Shown here piece after piece: positions 17,394-25,524 of a DNA stretch of 55,875 nucleotides. The notes beneath the pieces were generated by a model, which searched no databases, was not told the origin of the DNA, and saw nothing but the letters and a program-made list of their open reading frames with translations. The stretch is from an uncultured Caulobacterales bacterium (GTDB lineage: Bacteria > Pseudomonadota > Alphaproteobacteria > Caulobacterales > Caulobacteraceae): the NCBI GenBank assembly GCA_903874895.1, contig CAIQUG010000108.1:1-55875 (forward strand). The letters are read 5' to 3'. The first letter of the stretch is position 1, and every line of letters starts with the position of its first letter. The position numbers were made by a program, and so were the translations under genes.

Positions 17394-17648
17394 ATGCTCA
17401 GTCTGCGACCCAACTGCGAGTGCTGCGACGCGGACCTGCCGGCGGCGGCGATCGCCTACATCTGCACCTTCGAATGCACCTTCTGTCCGGCTTGTGCCGT
17501 GGACCGGCTGGGGAGCACCTGCCCCAACTGCGCGGGAGAGCTGGTCCGGCGTCCGGTCCGGCCTGCCGCCGCCCTCGCCCGCTTCCCGGCCCAGACGGAG
17601 CGCCATCTGCGCCAGGAGCCCTGTCCCGGTCAGCCCGCAGCGTCGTAG
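17394..17648 (+). CDS. DUF1272 domain-containing zinc-ribbon protein
   Basis: 84-aa protein with the DUF1272 pattern: LRPNCECCDADLP (Cys residues at the N terminus), ICTFECTFCPACA, then CPNCAGELVRRPVRP. Four CxxC-like pairs suggest two bound zincs. The function is unknown. ATG 17394 with GGGGAGG six bases upstream is preferred over the frame's earlier start at 17376. Its 3' end overlaps the convergent DUF4287 gene by 19 bases. Confidence 0.85.
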   Translation: MLSLRPNCECCDADLPAAAIAYICTFECTFCPACAVDRLGSTCPNCAGELVRRPVRPAAALARFPAQTERHLRQEPCPGQPAAS

Positions 17649-18190
17649 GCGGCGCGGAGCCAGCCCAGCACCTCGCCATCAAGGTCATCCGGTCCGGCCA
17701 GCTTCACCCGGTGGGACACCATGGCGTTGAAGCTCCCCGAGGCTTCCAGCCGCCCGGCCGGGGCCACCCCCGGCAGGTTGAGGCCGAGATCCAGGCGCGT
17801 GCGGGTCGAGGGCTGGACCAGCGCGAACTGCCGGCGGCGGCGGAGACTGACATTCAGCTTCTTCGGTGCGACCTCCACGTCCGGGCCGAGGGACCGGGCG
17901 GAGGCGATCACCTGATCGTAAAGCGGGCAAAGCGCCGCCTTGTCGTCGCCGAACAGGTGGGCGACGGGGTCATCCGCGTCCCGGGGAGCCGCAGCTTCCA
18001 GCGCCCGCTTGGCCAGGTGGTTGGCGTAACCGTGGCCGAGGCCATGCTCGGCCTTCAGCCAGGCCACCATCTGTCCGTGCTTGTCCAGACCCTGGCCGCG
18101 TAGCACCTCGACCCAGGCCGCCACGGTGCGTCCGGTCTGGGCGGCAATGTTGCGCTCGAAGCTGGCGACGGTCTCCTCGACGCTGGCCAT
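17630..18190 (-). CDS. DUF4287/DUF5655 domain protein
   Basis: 186 aa. Residues about 1-60 match DUF4287 (TGRTVAAWVEVLRGQGLDKH and WLKAEHGLGHGYANHLAKRA). The C-terminal half matches DUF5655 (LCPLYDQVIASARSLGPDVE and VAPKKLNVSLRRRRQFALVQ), a predicted transport- or DNA-binding-like fold of unknown function. The ATG at 18190 is chosen over a GTG at 18214 because AGGG and GGAGG lie just upstream and the family starts MASVEET-like. Confidence 0.72.
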   Translation of the reverse strand: MASVEETVASFERNIAAQTGRTVAAWVEVLRGQGLDKHGQMVAWLKAEHGLGHGYANHLAKRALEAAAPRDADDPVAHLFGDDKAALCPLYDQVIASARSLGPDVEVAPKKLNVSLRRRRQFALVQPSTRTRLDLGLNLPGVAPAGRLEASGSFNAMVSHRVKLAGPDDLDGEVLGWLRAAYDAAG

Positions 18191-18260
18191 GATCCCTGCC
18201 TCCGGTCCTGTCACTGCCGCCGGAAAGGTACGCCTTCCCGCGGGTCCGGCAAGGGGGTCG

Positions 18261-19073
18261 TCAGGGCTTGTCCCGGTCCTGCACCCGGGCGGCGAGGCGG
18301 GCCAGCGTCCGGCCCCGTCCGCGGACCAGGGCGGTGATCACGCCACGGAAGGTCTTCACCTCCTGTTCCGAGAAGCGGGCGCGGCCAAGCGCCACACGCA
18401 GGTTGCGGACCATGGCCGGGGTCTTTTCCGGCGGGTGGAAGAAGCCGGCGGCCTCCAGCTCCGTTTCCAGCTGCTCGAACAGGCCGAGCATGGCCTCCCC
18501 GGTGGCCGGGGGTGGATTGTCGCGGAAGATCGGTGTCGGGCCGTCATCCACCGTCATCCGCCACTCATAGGCGTTGATCGCCACGGCCTGGGCCAGGTTC
18601 AGGGACCGGTGGCGCATGTCCACGGGCAGGGTGACAATGGCATGGCACAGGGCGATGTCAGCGGTTTCCAGACCCGCCCGCTCCGCCCCGAACAGCAGGC
18701 CGATCCGCTGACCCTCTCCCTCGGCCTGGCGCAGGGCGGCAGAGGACTGGCGCGGATTGAGGACCGGCAGCTGGGTTTCCCGAGGGCGCGCGGTGGTGGC
18801 ATGGACGAGCGTGAGGTCCGCCATGGCCGCCGCGACGGTGGGATAGACCCGTGCGTCATCCAGCACCCAGTCCGCCCCAGAGGCCGAGGCCCAGGCGCGG
18901 TCCTGCGGCCAGCCGTCCCGCGGATTGACGAGACGCAGCTCTGTCAGGCCGAAATTGGCCATCACCCGGGCCGCCGCGCCGATATTTTCCGCCAGCTGCG
19001 GCTGGTCGAGGATGACCACGGGCGGGACGGGGGCGGCGGAGGCCGGGATTGTCTGTTCGGGGGGCGGGACCAT
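18261..19073 (-). CDS. trmJ: TrmJ-type tRNA/rRNA 2'-O-methyltransferase (SPOUT family)
   Basis: 270 aa. The N-terminal SpoU domain has VVILDQPQLAENIGAAARVM, GLLFGAERAGL (motif 2) and RSLNLAQAVAINAYEW (the knotted motif 3 that binds SAM). The C-terminal extension of about 90 residues (ETELEAAGFFHPPEKTPAMV) is typical of TrmJ, which methylates position 32 in tRNA. The substrate is assigned by family. It is divergent from rsfS, with about 125 bases between. Confidence 0.85.
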   Translation of the reverse strand: MVPPPEQTIPASAAPVPPVVILDQPQLAENIGAAARVMANFGLTELRLVNPRDGWPQDRAWASASGADWVLDDARVYPTVAAAMADLTLVHATTARPRETQLPVLNPRQSSAALRQAEGEGQRIGLLFGAERAGLETADIALCHAIVTLPVDMRHRSLNLAQAVAINAYEWRMTVDDGPTPIFRDNPPPATGEAMLGLFEQLETELEAAGFFHPPEKTPAMVRNLRVALGRARFSEQEVKTFRGVITALVRGRGRTLARLAARVQDRDKP

Positions 19074-19200
19074 GGCCCTTCTCTTAGGACGGATCGGCCG
19101 CCCCTGCGAAGGGGTCGCTGCCGCTAAACTGGCTGTTTGCCGCCCGATGTGCTAGGGAGCCGGTCAATCCTGACAATCCCCGCCCGATGGAGCACATCCA

Positions 19201-19755
19201 CTGTCTTCTGATCCCAAGCCGGAACTGACCGGCGAGGACGCCTTTGTCCCGTCCCTGGACGCCAATGACGCCGAGCTGTCCGCCCTCGATACCGATACCT
19301 CGGACTCCGCCACCGGTGGCGTCAGCGGGCCGCAGCCTGCCAGCGACTTCGAGGAGTTCACGGCCTTCGGCGGCGATCCCGAAGCCCTGCTCGCCCTGAT
19401 CGAGGGAAAGCTGGACGACGACCAGGCCCAGGACACGGTGGTCATCGACCTCCGCGGCAAGAGCCCGATCGCCGACTATGTGGTGGTTGCCTCCGGCCGC
19501 TCGCAGCGGCACGTGGCCGCCATCGCCGACCATCTGGCCCGCGCCCTCAAGGACGCCGGACATGGCAAGGCGCACATGGAAGGCATGCCCCAGGCGGACT
19601 GGGTGCTGATCGACGCGGGCGACGTGATCATCCACCTGTTCCGTCCCGAGGTGCGAGCCTTCTACCGGATCGAGCAGATCTGGTCGCTGGAGACCCCCGG
19701 CGCGGCACCCCGCCCGGCGGATGCCGGCAGCCATGTCGAGAGTGCCGACACCTGA
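19201..19755 (+). CDS. rsfS: Ribosomal silencing factor RsfS, probable CTG start
   Basis: RsfS binds ribosomal protein L14 and blocks subunit joining under starvation. The core domain contains VVIDLRGKSPIADYVVVASG, AHMEGMPQADWVLIDAGDVI and VRAFYRIEQIW. The first helix of the domain (LLALIEGKLDDDQAQD) lies upstream of the first conventional start, a GTG at 19438. The frame stays open back to a stop at 19171 with no ATG, GTG or TTG. A CTG at 19201 preceded by GGAG eight bases upstream is the best start, giving 184 aa with an acidic N-terminal tail. Starting at 19438 would delete part of the fold. It is followed by rlmH. Confidence 0.8.
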   Translation: MSSDPKPELTGEDAFVPSLDANDAELSALDTDTSDSATGGVSGPQPASDFEEFTAFGGDPEALLALIEGKLDDDQAQDTVVIDLRGKSPIADYVVVASGRSQRHVAAIADHLARALKDAGHGKAHMEGMPQADWVLIDAGDVIIHLFRPEVRAFYRIEQIWSLETPGAAPRPADAGSHVESADT

Positions 19756-19767
19756 TCGGCTGACCAG

Positions 19768-20235
19768 ATGCGGGTCGATATCCTTGCCGTACACCGCCTC
19801 GGCCGATCGGTGGAAGCCGATCTGGCGCGGGACTATGCCGCCCGGGCCACGGTGCAGGGCCGGTCCCTGGCGCTGGGTCCGGTCGACATCCTCGAGGTGG
19901 AGAGCCGCAAGCCCGGCAAGCTGGCGGAGGGCGACGCCCTCATGGCCGCCTGCGGGGATGGAACCCATCTGATCGCCTGCGACGAGCACGGGGAGACCTT
20001 TACCTCCCGCGCGTTCGCCGAGCGCCTCACCCGCCTCCGGGACATGGGTGAGCGGCGGGTGGCCTTCGTCATCGGCGGGGCCGACGGCCTGTCCGAAGCG
20101 GTGAAGTCCGCCGCCCGATCACGTCTGGCCTTTGGCCCCCAGACCTGGCCCCATGCCCTCGCCCGGGTGATGCTGGCCGAGCAGATCTACCGCGCGTTCA
20201 GCATCGCCGCCGGAACGCCCTATCACAGGGACTGA
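19768..20235 (+). CDS. rlmH: 23S rRNA (pseudouridine1915-N3)-methyltransferase RlmH
   Basis: 155 aa SPOUT methyltransferase. FVIGGADGLSEAV and the C-terminal LARVMLAEQIYRAFSIAAGTPYHRD are diagnostic of RlmH, which modifies helix 69 of the 70S ribosome. It lies 12 bases after rsfS and 43 bases before envC, in the gene order seen in many proteobacteria. Confidence 0.95.
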   Translation: MRVDILAVHRLGRSVEADLARDYAARATVQGRSLALGPVDILEVESRKPGKLAEGDALMAACGDGTHLIACDEHGETFTSRAFAERLTRLRDMGERRVAFVIGGADGLSEAVKSAARSRLAFGPQTWPHALARVMLAEQIYRAFSIAAGTPYHRD

Positions 20236-20278
20236 TCCCGTTGGCGGGGGCGGCGAACCATGGCACGGGTGGGCCCTG

Positions 20279-21361
20279 ATGCGCGCCCTGATCCCCCTCC
20301 TGCTGATGGCCACGCTCGCGCTTGCCGCGCCGGACCGCCCGTGGGCCCAGGCCCAGGGCCCGGCGTCAGACGCCCCTTCACCCGGGGCCCGGACCGGATC
20401 GCAGAAGCTGGAACGCCTGCGTCAGGAACTGGTCCGCCTCGGTCGGGCACAGCGGGCCGGCGACAAGTCATCTGACGCCTGGCGCGAGCGGTTGATGGAA
20501 CTCAATGCCCGGCAGGCGGACCTGGACCGGCGGATGGGGACCAACCGGGACAGCCTGGTGCAGATGCTGGGCGCCCTGCAGATGTTCCGGCGGGACCCGC
20601 CCCCCTCCCTGCTCGTGAATCCCCGCTCCGCCCGGGATGCGGTCCGCGCAGCCATCCTGATCCGGGCGGTCCTGCCGGAGCTGGAGGCCCGCCGCCGCAC
20701 CTATGTGGACGAGGCCAACGAGCTGAACCGCATCCGTCGGGACGCCGCCGTGGCCGGCGCTGCCCTGCTCAGCGCCGAGAGCGCGGATGCCGAGCGGCGG
20801 GCGCGGATCGACCAGCTGGTCGCCGCCAAGTCCACCCTGGAGGTCCGTGGCGATCCGGACGCCACGCAACGGGCGGCCGCGGCGGCCGCACACGCGGCCT
20901 CCACCGACGAACTGGTGGGCAATCTCTCGCATATCGACCCTCCCGCCGCGGCCAGTCGGGGCTCGCTGGAGGCCATCACGGACCTGCGGCTGGAGTCCCC
21001 CGTGCACGGCAAGGTCGTCCGGCGCTTCGGGGGTGCGATCCAGCGGGCGGGGGAAGACCGTCGGCGCAGCACCGGCGTCGCCTGGCGGACAGCGGCCGCC
21101 GCCACTGTGCTGAGTCCGGCGGACGGCGTCGTCGACTATGCCGGTCCGATCAAGGGGGCCGGACTGGTGGTGATCGTGCGGCTGAAGGGCGAATTCCGCC
21201 TCGTCCTGGCTGGACTCGACCGGGTGACCGCCACCACCGGCAGCCAGCTGGTGTCCGGCGAGCCCGTGGGACAGATGCCCCAGGTCAGCGGGCCGGAACT
21301 GCTCCTGGAGATCCGCCGAGGGGCCCAGCCGGTGAACCCGGCCAACTGGCTGAAACTCTGA
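20279..21361 (+). CDS. envC: Murein hydrolase activator EnvC-like, degenerate LytM domain
   Basis: 360 aa: a signal peptide (about 1-24), a coiled-coil middle (40-210) and a C-terminal LytM/M23-like domain (about 235-360) ending LLLEIRRGAQPVNPANWLKL. Where active M23 enzymes have the zinc ligands HxGxD and LHFE, this protein has TGVAWR and LLLE, so zinc cannot be held. This is the EnvC type: it activates periplasmic amidases during cell separation instead of cutting peptidoglycan itself. The order rsfS-rlmH-envC supports the call. Confidence 0.87.
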   Translation: MRALIPLLLMATLALAAPDRPWAQAQGPASDAPSPGARTGSQKLERLRQELVRLGRAQRAGDKSSDAWRERLMELNARQADLDRRMGTNRDSLVQMLGALQMFRRDPPPSLLVNPRSARDAVRAAILIRAVLPELEARRRTYVDEANELNRIRRDAAVAGAALLSAESADAERRARIDQLVAAKSTLEVRGDPDATQRAAAAAAHAASTDELVGNLSHIDPPAAASRGSLEAITDLRLESPVHGKVVRRFGGAIQRAGEDRRRSTGVAWRTAAAATVLSPADGVVDYAGPIKGAGLVVIVRLKGEFRLVLAGLDRVTATTGSQLVSGEPVGQMPQVSGPELLLEIRRGAQPVNPANWLKL

Positions 21362-21394
21362 GCCGGATCCTCAAGGGTCGCCCCCCGCAGGGGG

Positions 21395-22210
21395 CTAGCC
21401 GACGAAGGCCCGCTCGAGCACGTAGTCTCCCGGATCGGCGTTCGAACCCTCGGTCAGACCGTAGCCCTCCAGCGCCTTGGCCACGTCCTTGATCATCGCC
21501 ATGGAGCCGCACATCATCGCCCGGTCCACCGCCGGATCGAAGCCGGTGGCGGGCAGACCCAGATCGGCGAACATCTTGCCCGATGCCATCAGGTCGGGAA
21601 TGCGCCCCTGCCGCTCGAAGGGTTCCCGGGTCACGGTGGGGTAGTAGACCAGCTGCCTGCGGGCCTGCTCGCCCACCAGTTCATCCTCGAAGATCTCCCG
21701 GGTCCAGAGGTCGCGATAGGCCAGTTCCGACACCTGCCGCACTCCGTGCACCACGACCACCTTCTCGTAGCGCTCATAGGCGTCCGGATCGCGGGCGACG
21801 CTGAGGAAGGGAGCGAGGCCCGTGCCGGTGCTGAACAGGAACAGCCGCTTGCCGGGCGTCAGGGCGTCCAGCACCAGGGTTCCCGTGGGCTTGCGTCCCA
21901 TCAGGATCGGGTCGCCGGGCTGGATCCTCTGCAGGCGGGAGGTCAGCGGGCCGTCCGGCACCTTGATGGAGAAGAACTCCAGTTCCTCGGCGAAGTGCGG
22001 GCTGGCGATGGAATAGGCCCGCATGACCGGGCGGGGGCCGCCGGGCTCCGACGGCAGGCCGATCATCACGAACTCCCCCGAGCGGAAGCGGAAGCTCGCC
22101 GGGCGGGTCATGGTGAAGCTGAACAGGCGGTCGGTCCAGTGGTGGACACTGAGCACCCGCTCCACGAAGAAGGCGGGGTTGGCGGCGGCGATCTCGGGGA
22201 AGTCGGTCAT
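21395..22210 (-). CDS. fpr: Ferredoxin--NADP+ reductase
   Basis: 271 aa starting MTDFPEIAAANPAFFVERVL. The FAD-binding barrel contains RAYSIASP (the RxYS motif) and the NADP domain LFLFSTGTGLAPFLSVARDP. The C terminus is DYVLERAFVG, with the short extension typical of bacterial Fpr. It moves electrons between NADPH and ferredoxin or flavodoxin, often in oxidative stress. Two adjacent ATGs (22213, 22210) precede the domain; the second has better spacing from GGA. The long open frame upstream is a shadow of galM. Confidence 0.93.
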   Translation of the reverse strand: MTDFPEIAAANPAFFVERVLSVHHWTDRLFSFTMTRPASFRFRSGEFVMIGLPSEPGGPRPVMRAYSIASPHFAEELEFFSIKVPDGPLTSRLQRIQPGDPILMGRKPTGTLVLDALTPGKRLFLFSTGTGLAPFLSVARDPDAYERYEKVVVVHGVRQVSELAYRDLWTREIFEDELVGEQARRQLVYYPTVTREPFERQGRIPDLMASGKMFADLGLPATGFDPAVDRAMMCGSMAMIKDVAKALEGYGLTEGSNADPGDYVLERAFVG

Positions 22211-22250
22211 CATCAATCCAGAACAGGACGGTCCGGCGGGTGGAAGGCTC

Positions 22251-23270
22251 CTACGCGTCCGCAGGCCGGAAGTCGAGCACGGTCGTGCTGCGCCACACCT
22301 CGCCCGGGCGCAGGATGGACGACGGAAAGGACGGCTGGTTCGGGCTGTCCGGCAGCGCCTGGGCCTCGAGGCACAGGCCGCTCCGGGGGCCGTGGGGCCG
22401 TCCGTCGAGGACGTTGCCGGTATAGAGCTGCAGGCCGGGCTCGGTGGTGGCCACCCGCAGGCACCGCCCGCTGGGACGGTGCTCCAGCACCGCCGCAAGG
22501 GCCGGACCGCCCCTCTTCTCCCGCAGCCGGAAGCAGTGATCATAGCCCCGGCCGTTGCGCAGCTGCGGATGGTCCTCGTCGATGCGGTCCAACACCGGCA
22601 CGGGGGTGCGGAAGTCAAAGGGCGTCCCGGCCACCGGCATGAGCGCGCCCGTGGGCAGGCTGTCCGGCCGGATCGGCAGAAACAGCTCGGCGCACACGGT
22701 CAGCCAGTGATCCGCCAGGCTGCCTGCCTCCGCGCCGGCCAGGTTGAAATAGCCGTGGCTGGTCAGGCTGACCGGCGTCGGGGCCGTGGTCCGGGCCTCA
22801 TGGTCGAAGGTGATCCGGTGCTCATGGACCGAGATGCGCAGGGTCACGTCGAGGGCACCCGGAAAGCCCTGGTCGCCGTCCGGGCTGTGCAGGGCCAGCC
22901 GCGCCTCAGCCCCTCCCGTGTCGGAGACGCCGGTTTCGAGACACTGCCAGATCCGCCGGTGGAACCCCTCCGGTCCCCCGTGCAGCATGTTGGCTCCCTC
23001 GTTGGCGGCAAGGACGTGGCGGTTCCCGTCCAGCGCGAAGGCGGCACCGGCCAGACGGTTCGCATAGCGGCCCACCGTCGCTCCGAGATATCCGGCCGAG
23101 CCCAGATAGGCTGCCGTTCCCTCCAGCCCCAGCAGTACGTCTGTCCCGTCCGCCAGCCGGACCCGGTGCAGGGTCGCGCCGAGGGTCAGGACCGTGACCG
23201 CCAGACCGACCGCGGACTCAAGGGTGATGGCGTCGACCCCGCGCCCGTCGGGCATCGGTTCGAACGGCAT
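22251..23270 (-). CDS. galM: Aldose 1-epimerase
   Basis: 339-aa galactose mutarotase family protein: VLTLGATLHRVRL, YLGATVGRYANRLAGAAFAL, NMLHGGPEGFHRRIW (with the substrate-binding His), SLTSHGYFNLAGAEAG (the catalytic His) and the C-terminal Glu block GLCLEAQALPDSPN. It interconverts alpha and beta anomers of sugars. ATG 23270 is given; in-frame GTGs at 23288 and 23294 lie close behind the regulator's stop and are possible coupled starts. None has a clear Shine-Dalgarno. A sugar-type SSS symporter lies 6 kb away. Confidence 0.9.
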   Translation of the reverse strand: MPFEPMPDGRGVDAITLESAVGLAVTVLTLGATLHRVRLADGTDVLLGLEGTAAYLGSAGYLGATVGRYANRLAGAAFALDGNRHVLAANEGANMLHGGPEGFHRRIWQCLETGVSDTGGAEARLALHSPDGDQGFPGALDVTLRISVHEHRITFDHEARTTAPTPVSLTSHGYFNLAGAEAGSLADHWLTVCAELFLPIRPDSLPTGALMPVAGTPFDFRTPVPVLDRIDEDHPQLRNGRGYDHCFRLREKRGGPALAAVLEHRPSGRCLRVATTEPGLQLYTGNVLDGRPHGPRSGLCLEAQALPDSPNQPSFPSSILRPGEVWRSTTVLDFRPADA

Positions 23271-23299
23271 GACGGTGACCCGGTGCACGCTCACGGCGC

Positions 23300-24730
23300 T
23301 CAGGGGGCGAACGGATAGGGGGACACGGACTTGGTGAAGTCGTCCACGGTCAGGGCGCGGCCCAGGGGCTCCACCGCCCGCTGCGGGCAGGCCGGCCGCT
23401 CGCAGATCCGGCAGGCGGGGCCGATGGGGGTCGCGACCGGGTGGCTGAGGTCGAGCCCCCGGGAATAGACGAGCTTGGCCGCGTGCTTCAGCTCGCAGCC
23501 CAGGCCGATGGCCAGCTCCGAATCCTCCCCCGCATGAGGGGTGAAGACCCGGCGGACGGTCCGCGACAGGGTGAAGTAGCGCTCCCCGTCCAGGGTCTCG
23601 ACGATCTGGGTGACGATGCGGCCGGGCGTACGGAAGGTGGAGTGGATGTTCCACCGGGGACAGGCCCCGCCGAACCGCGAAAAGGGAAAGGCGCTGCTGG
23701 CATAGCGTTTGGAGATGTTCCCCGCCGCATCCACCCGGATCATGAAGAACGGCGTCCCGCGGGAGCCGGGGCGAGCCAGCGTGGTCAGACGATGGCAGGC
23801 CTGTTCGTACGACACGCCGAACCGGGCCCGGACCAGTTCGATGTCGTAGCTCATCTTCTCCACGGCGGCGTGGAAGGCCTCGTAGGGCATGATGGTGGCG
23901 GCGGCCAGATAGTTGGCGAGCGCCACCCGCAGCACGCTGCGGGTCGACCGGTCCGGGGGGGCGGCCCGCTCCACCTGGGATTCGATCAGGGCCCCGTGCT
24001 CGAGGATGGCCAACTGATAGGCCAGCGCGAAGTTGCGGCCGGAGCCGGTCAGCACCTCCGACAGGAACAGGCGCTTGCGGTGGTGGTCATAGCGACGGAC
24101 GGAATCGGGAAAGATGTCGAGGGGCGCCACGCTGACCTTGACGCCGAACTTTCGCTCCAGCCGGTCCCGGGCGGCGGCGGCGAAGTCCTGCGGTGCCGGG
24201 GACAGCTCCGCATGAAAGGCCTCGCCGCACTCGTCCAGCTCCGGGAAATAGTTGCGGTTGGACTGGATCACGTCCCGCACCCAGTCGGACGGGGCCAGCC
24301 GCGGGGACGCCGCCAGATCCTCCGGTCGCTGGAAGACGCCGAGATCGGACATGCGCCGCCCGTCCACATAGGCGCGATAGAGGCGGACGAAGGCCTCGGC
24401 CATGGTGGGGGACTGCTCCGCCATCTCGGCGATCTCGTGCCGGGGGGGCTTCAGGTCCTTGAACAGGGGATCGCCCAGGACCTCCTCCAGCCCCGCCGCA
24501 CCGGCGGTGTCCCCGTCGGCGGACAGGGTGCGCAGGTCGAGGTCGTAGGCATCGGCGAGGCGCAGCAGCATCTGGGCCGTCACCGGACGCTGGTTGCGCT
24601 CCAGAAGATTGAGATAGCTCGGCGATACGCCCAGCTCATCGGCCATGCGGCTCTGGGTCAGGTCCAGCTCCCGCCGCAGGCGTTTCAGGCGCGCGCCAAG
24701 GAACAGCTTCTTTTCGTGGGTCACCGACAT
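23300..24730 (-). CDS. XRE-family short-chain fatty acyl transcriptional regulator (ScfR/RamB type)
   Basis: 476 aa. An N-terminal Cro/C1 helix-turn-helix (about 12-66, LTQSRMADELGVSPSYLNLL) is followed by an IrrE-like middle domain and a C-terminal DUF2083-type domain with clustered Cys (CRICERPACPQRAVEP). The HExxH zinc motif of IrrE is replaced by LAILEHGALIE, so no protease is expected. Relatives regulate acetate/propionate or methylcitrate/glyoxylate genes in response to acyl-CoA. The ATG at 24730 has no Shine-Dalgarno, and palindromic sites lie within 40 bases upstream, so autoregulation and a very short leader are likely. Confidence 0.87.
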   Translation of the reverse strand: MSVTHEKKLFLGARLKRLRRELDLTQSRMADELGVSPSYLNLLERNQRPVTAQMLLRLADAYDLDLRTLSADGDTAGAAGLEEVLGDPLFKDLKPPRHEIAEMAEQSPTMAEAFVRLYRAYVDGRRMSDLGVFQRPEDLAASPRLAPSDWVRDVIQSNRNYFPELDECGEAFHAELSPAPQDFAAAARDRLERKFGVKVSVAPLDIFPDSVRRYDHHRKRLFLSEVLTGSGRNFALAYQLAILEHGALIESQVERAAPPDRSTRSVLRVALANYLAAATIMPYEAFHAAVEKMSYDIELVRARFGVSYEQACHRLTTLARPGSRGTPFFMIRVDAAGNISKRYASSAFPFSRFGGACPRWNIHSTFRTPGRIVTQIVETLDGERYFTLSRTVRRVFTPHAGEDSELAIGLGCELKHAAKLVYSRGLDLSHPVATPIGPACRICERPACPQRAVEPLGRALTVDDFTKSVSPYPFAP

Positions 24731-24738
24731 GGTCGGTT

Positions 24739-24770
24739 TGTAACAAGTTTACACTTGCCAACAAGTTACA
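24739..24770. promoter_or_regulatory. Nested palindromes upstream of the XRE regulator
   Basis: TGTAAC (24739-24744) and GTTACA (24765-24770) form outer arms. CAAGT-TTAC-ACTTG (24744-24757) is an inner perfect palindrome, and ACAAGTT occurs twice. The AAGTTTACACTT core resembles the AAAGTTTGCAAA sites described for RamB-type regulators, so this is a likely self-operator. Confidence 0.55.
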
Positions 24771-24785
24771 ACCCGACAAAAGCCC

Positions 24786-25394
24786 TCAGGCGACGTCGCC
24801 GGGGGTGTCCACGTCGTACAGCACGCCGTCGTCGGGGGCCTCCACAAGGGCGAGGTCAGGCCCCATCCCGGCCAGCAGGCGCCCGGCCCCCTGGTCGCCG
24901 GCAAGGGCCAGAAGCTGCGGGAACAGGGCGGCCCTGAACACCACCGGATGCCCCCGCCGTCCGCGGAACACCGGGGCAGCGGCCGCGGCTCCGGCGCGCA
25001 CGGCGTCCACCAACGGCCCCAGCACGGCAGATGGCACCCGCGGCATGTCCGCCAGCAGCACCAGCGCCGCATCGGCGTCTCCCAGCTCCCGGATGCCCGC
25101 CCGCAGGGACGCCGACAAACCGTCCCCCCAATCCGCTGCGGCGACGACCTTCAGACGCGACGGGCCGGACTGCGCCAATGCGTACGCCGCCACCTCCGGT
25201 CCCCTGGCGCCGGTGACCAGCACCACCTCGTCCACCGGGGCTGTGAGGGCCAGATGCAGCGCCCCGTCGATCAGCCGTCCCCCGGCATAGGGTGCCAGCA
25301 GCTTGCCCCCGTCGCCGAACCGGCGGCCGGCCCCGGCGGCCAGAAGCACCGCGCTGACACGAAAAGCCTTTTCCTCTGGCACAAGCCTCTCCAT
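24786..25394 (-). CDS. MobA/MocA-like nucleotidyltransferase
   Basis: 202 aa with a GT-A nucleotidyltransferase fold. [21 protein letters not shown] is the NTP-binding loop, [16 protein letters not shown] holds the Mg-binding Asp, and [18 protein letters not shown] is typical of MocA (molybdopterin cytidylyltransferase) and related CoxC-type proteins. The divergent moaA-moaD pair makes a molybdenum cofactor role likely. CTP versus GTP preference cannot be told. ATG 25394 (MERLVPEEK) is preferred over the longer frame, which overlaps moaA's leader. Confidence 0.82.
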   Translation of the reverse strand: MERLVPEEKAFRVSAVLLAAGAGRRFGDGGKLLAPYAGGRLIDGALHLALTAPVDEVVLVTGARGPEVAAYALAQSGPSRLKVVAAADWGDGLSASLRAGIRELGDADAALVLLADMPRVPSAVLGPLVDAVRAGAAAAAPVFRGRRGHPVVFRAALFPQLLALAGDQGAGRLLAGMGPDLALVEAPDDGVLYDVDTPGDVA

Positions 25395-25524
25395 GTTACG
25401 CACGCCGGAACAGCGCCTGGTCCGCGCACCTTGTCGAGATCGAAACGCCGCCTTCATGCCCGCCGACGACGCCCCGCCAGAGTTCCGTCTCGCCGCCCGC
25501 GCTCGCGTCCCGGGGGCAGAGGCC

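Noticed and set aside
23990-24030. Active IrrE-type protease in the XRE regulator
   Set aside because: The HExxH motif is absent (the segment reads LAILEHGALIE), as in related acyl regulators.
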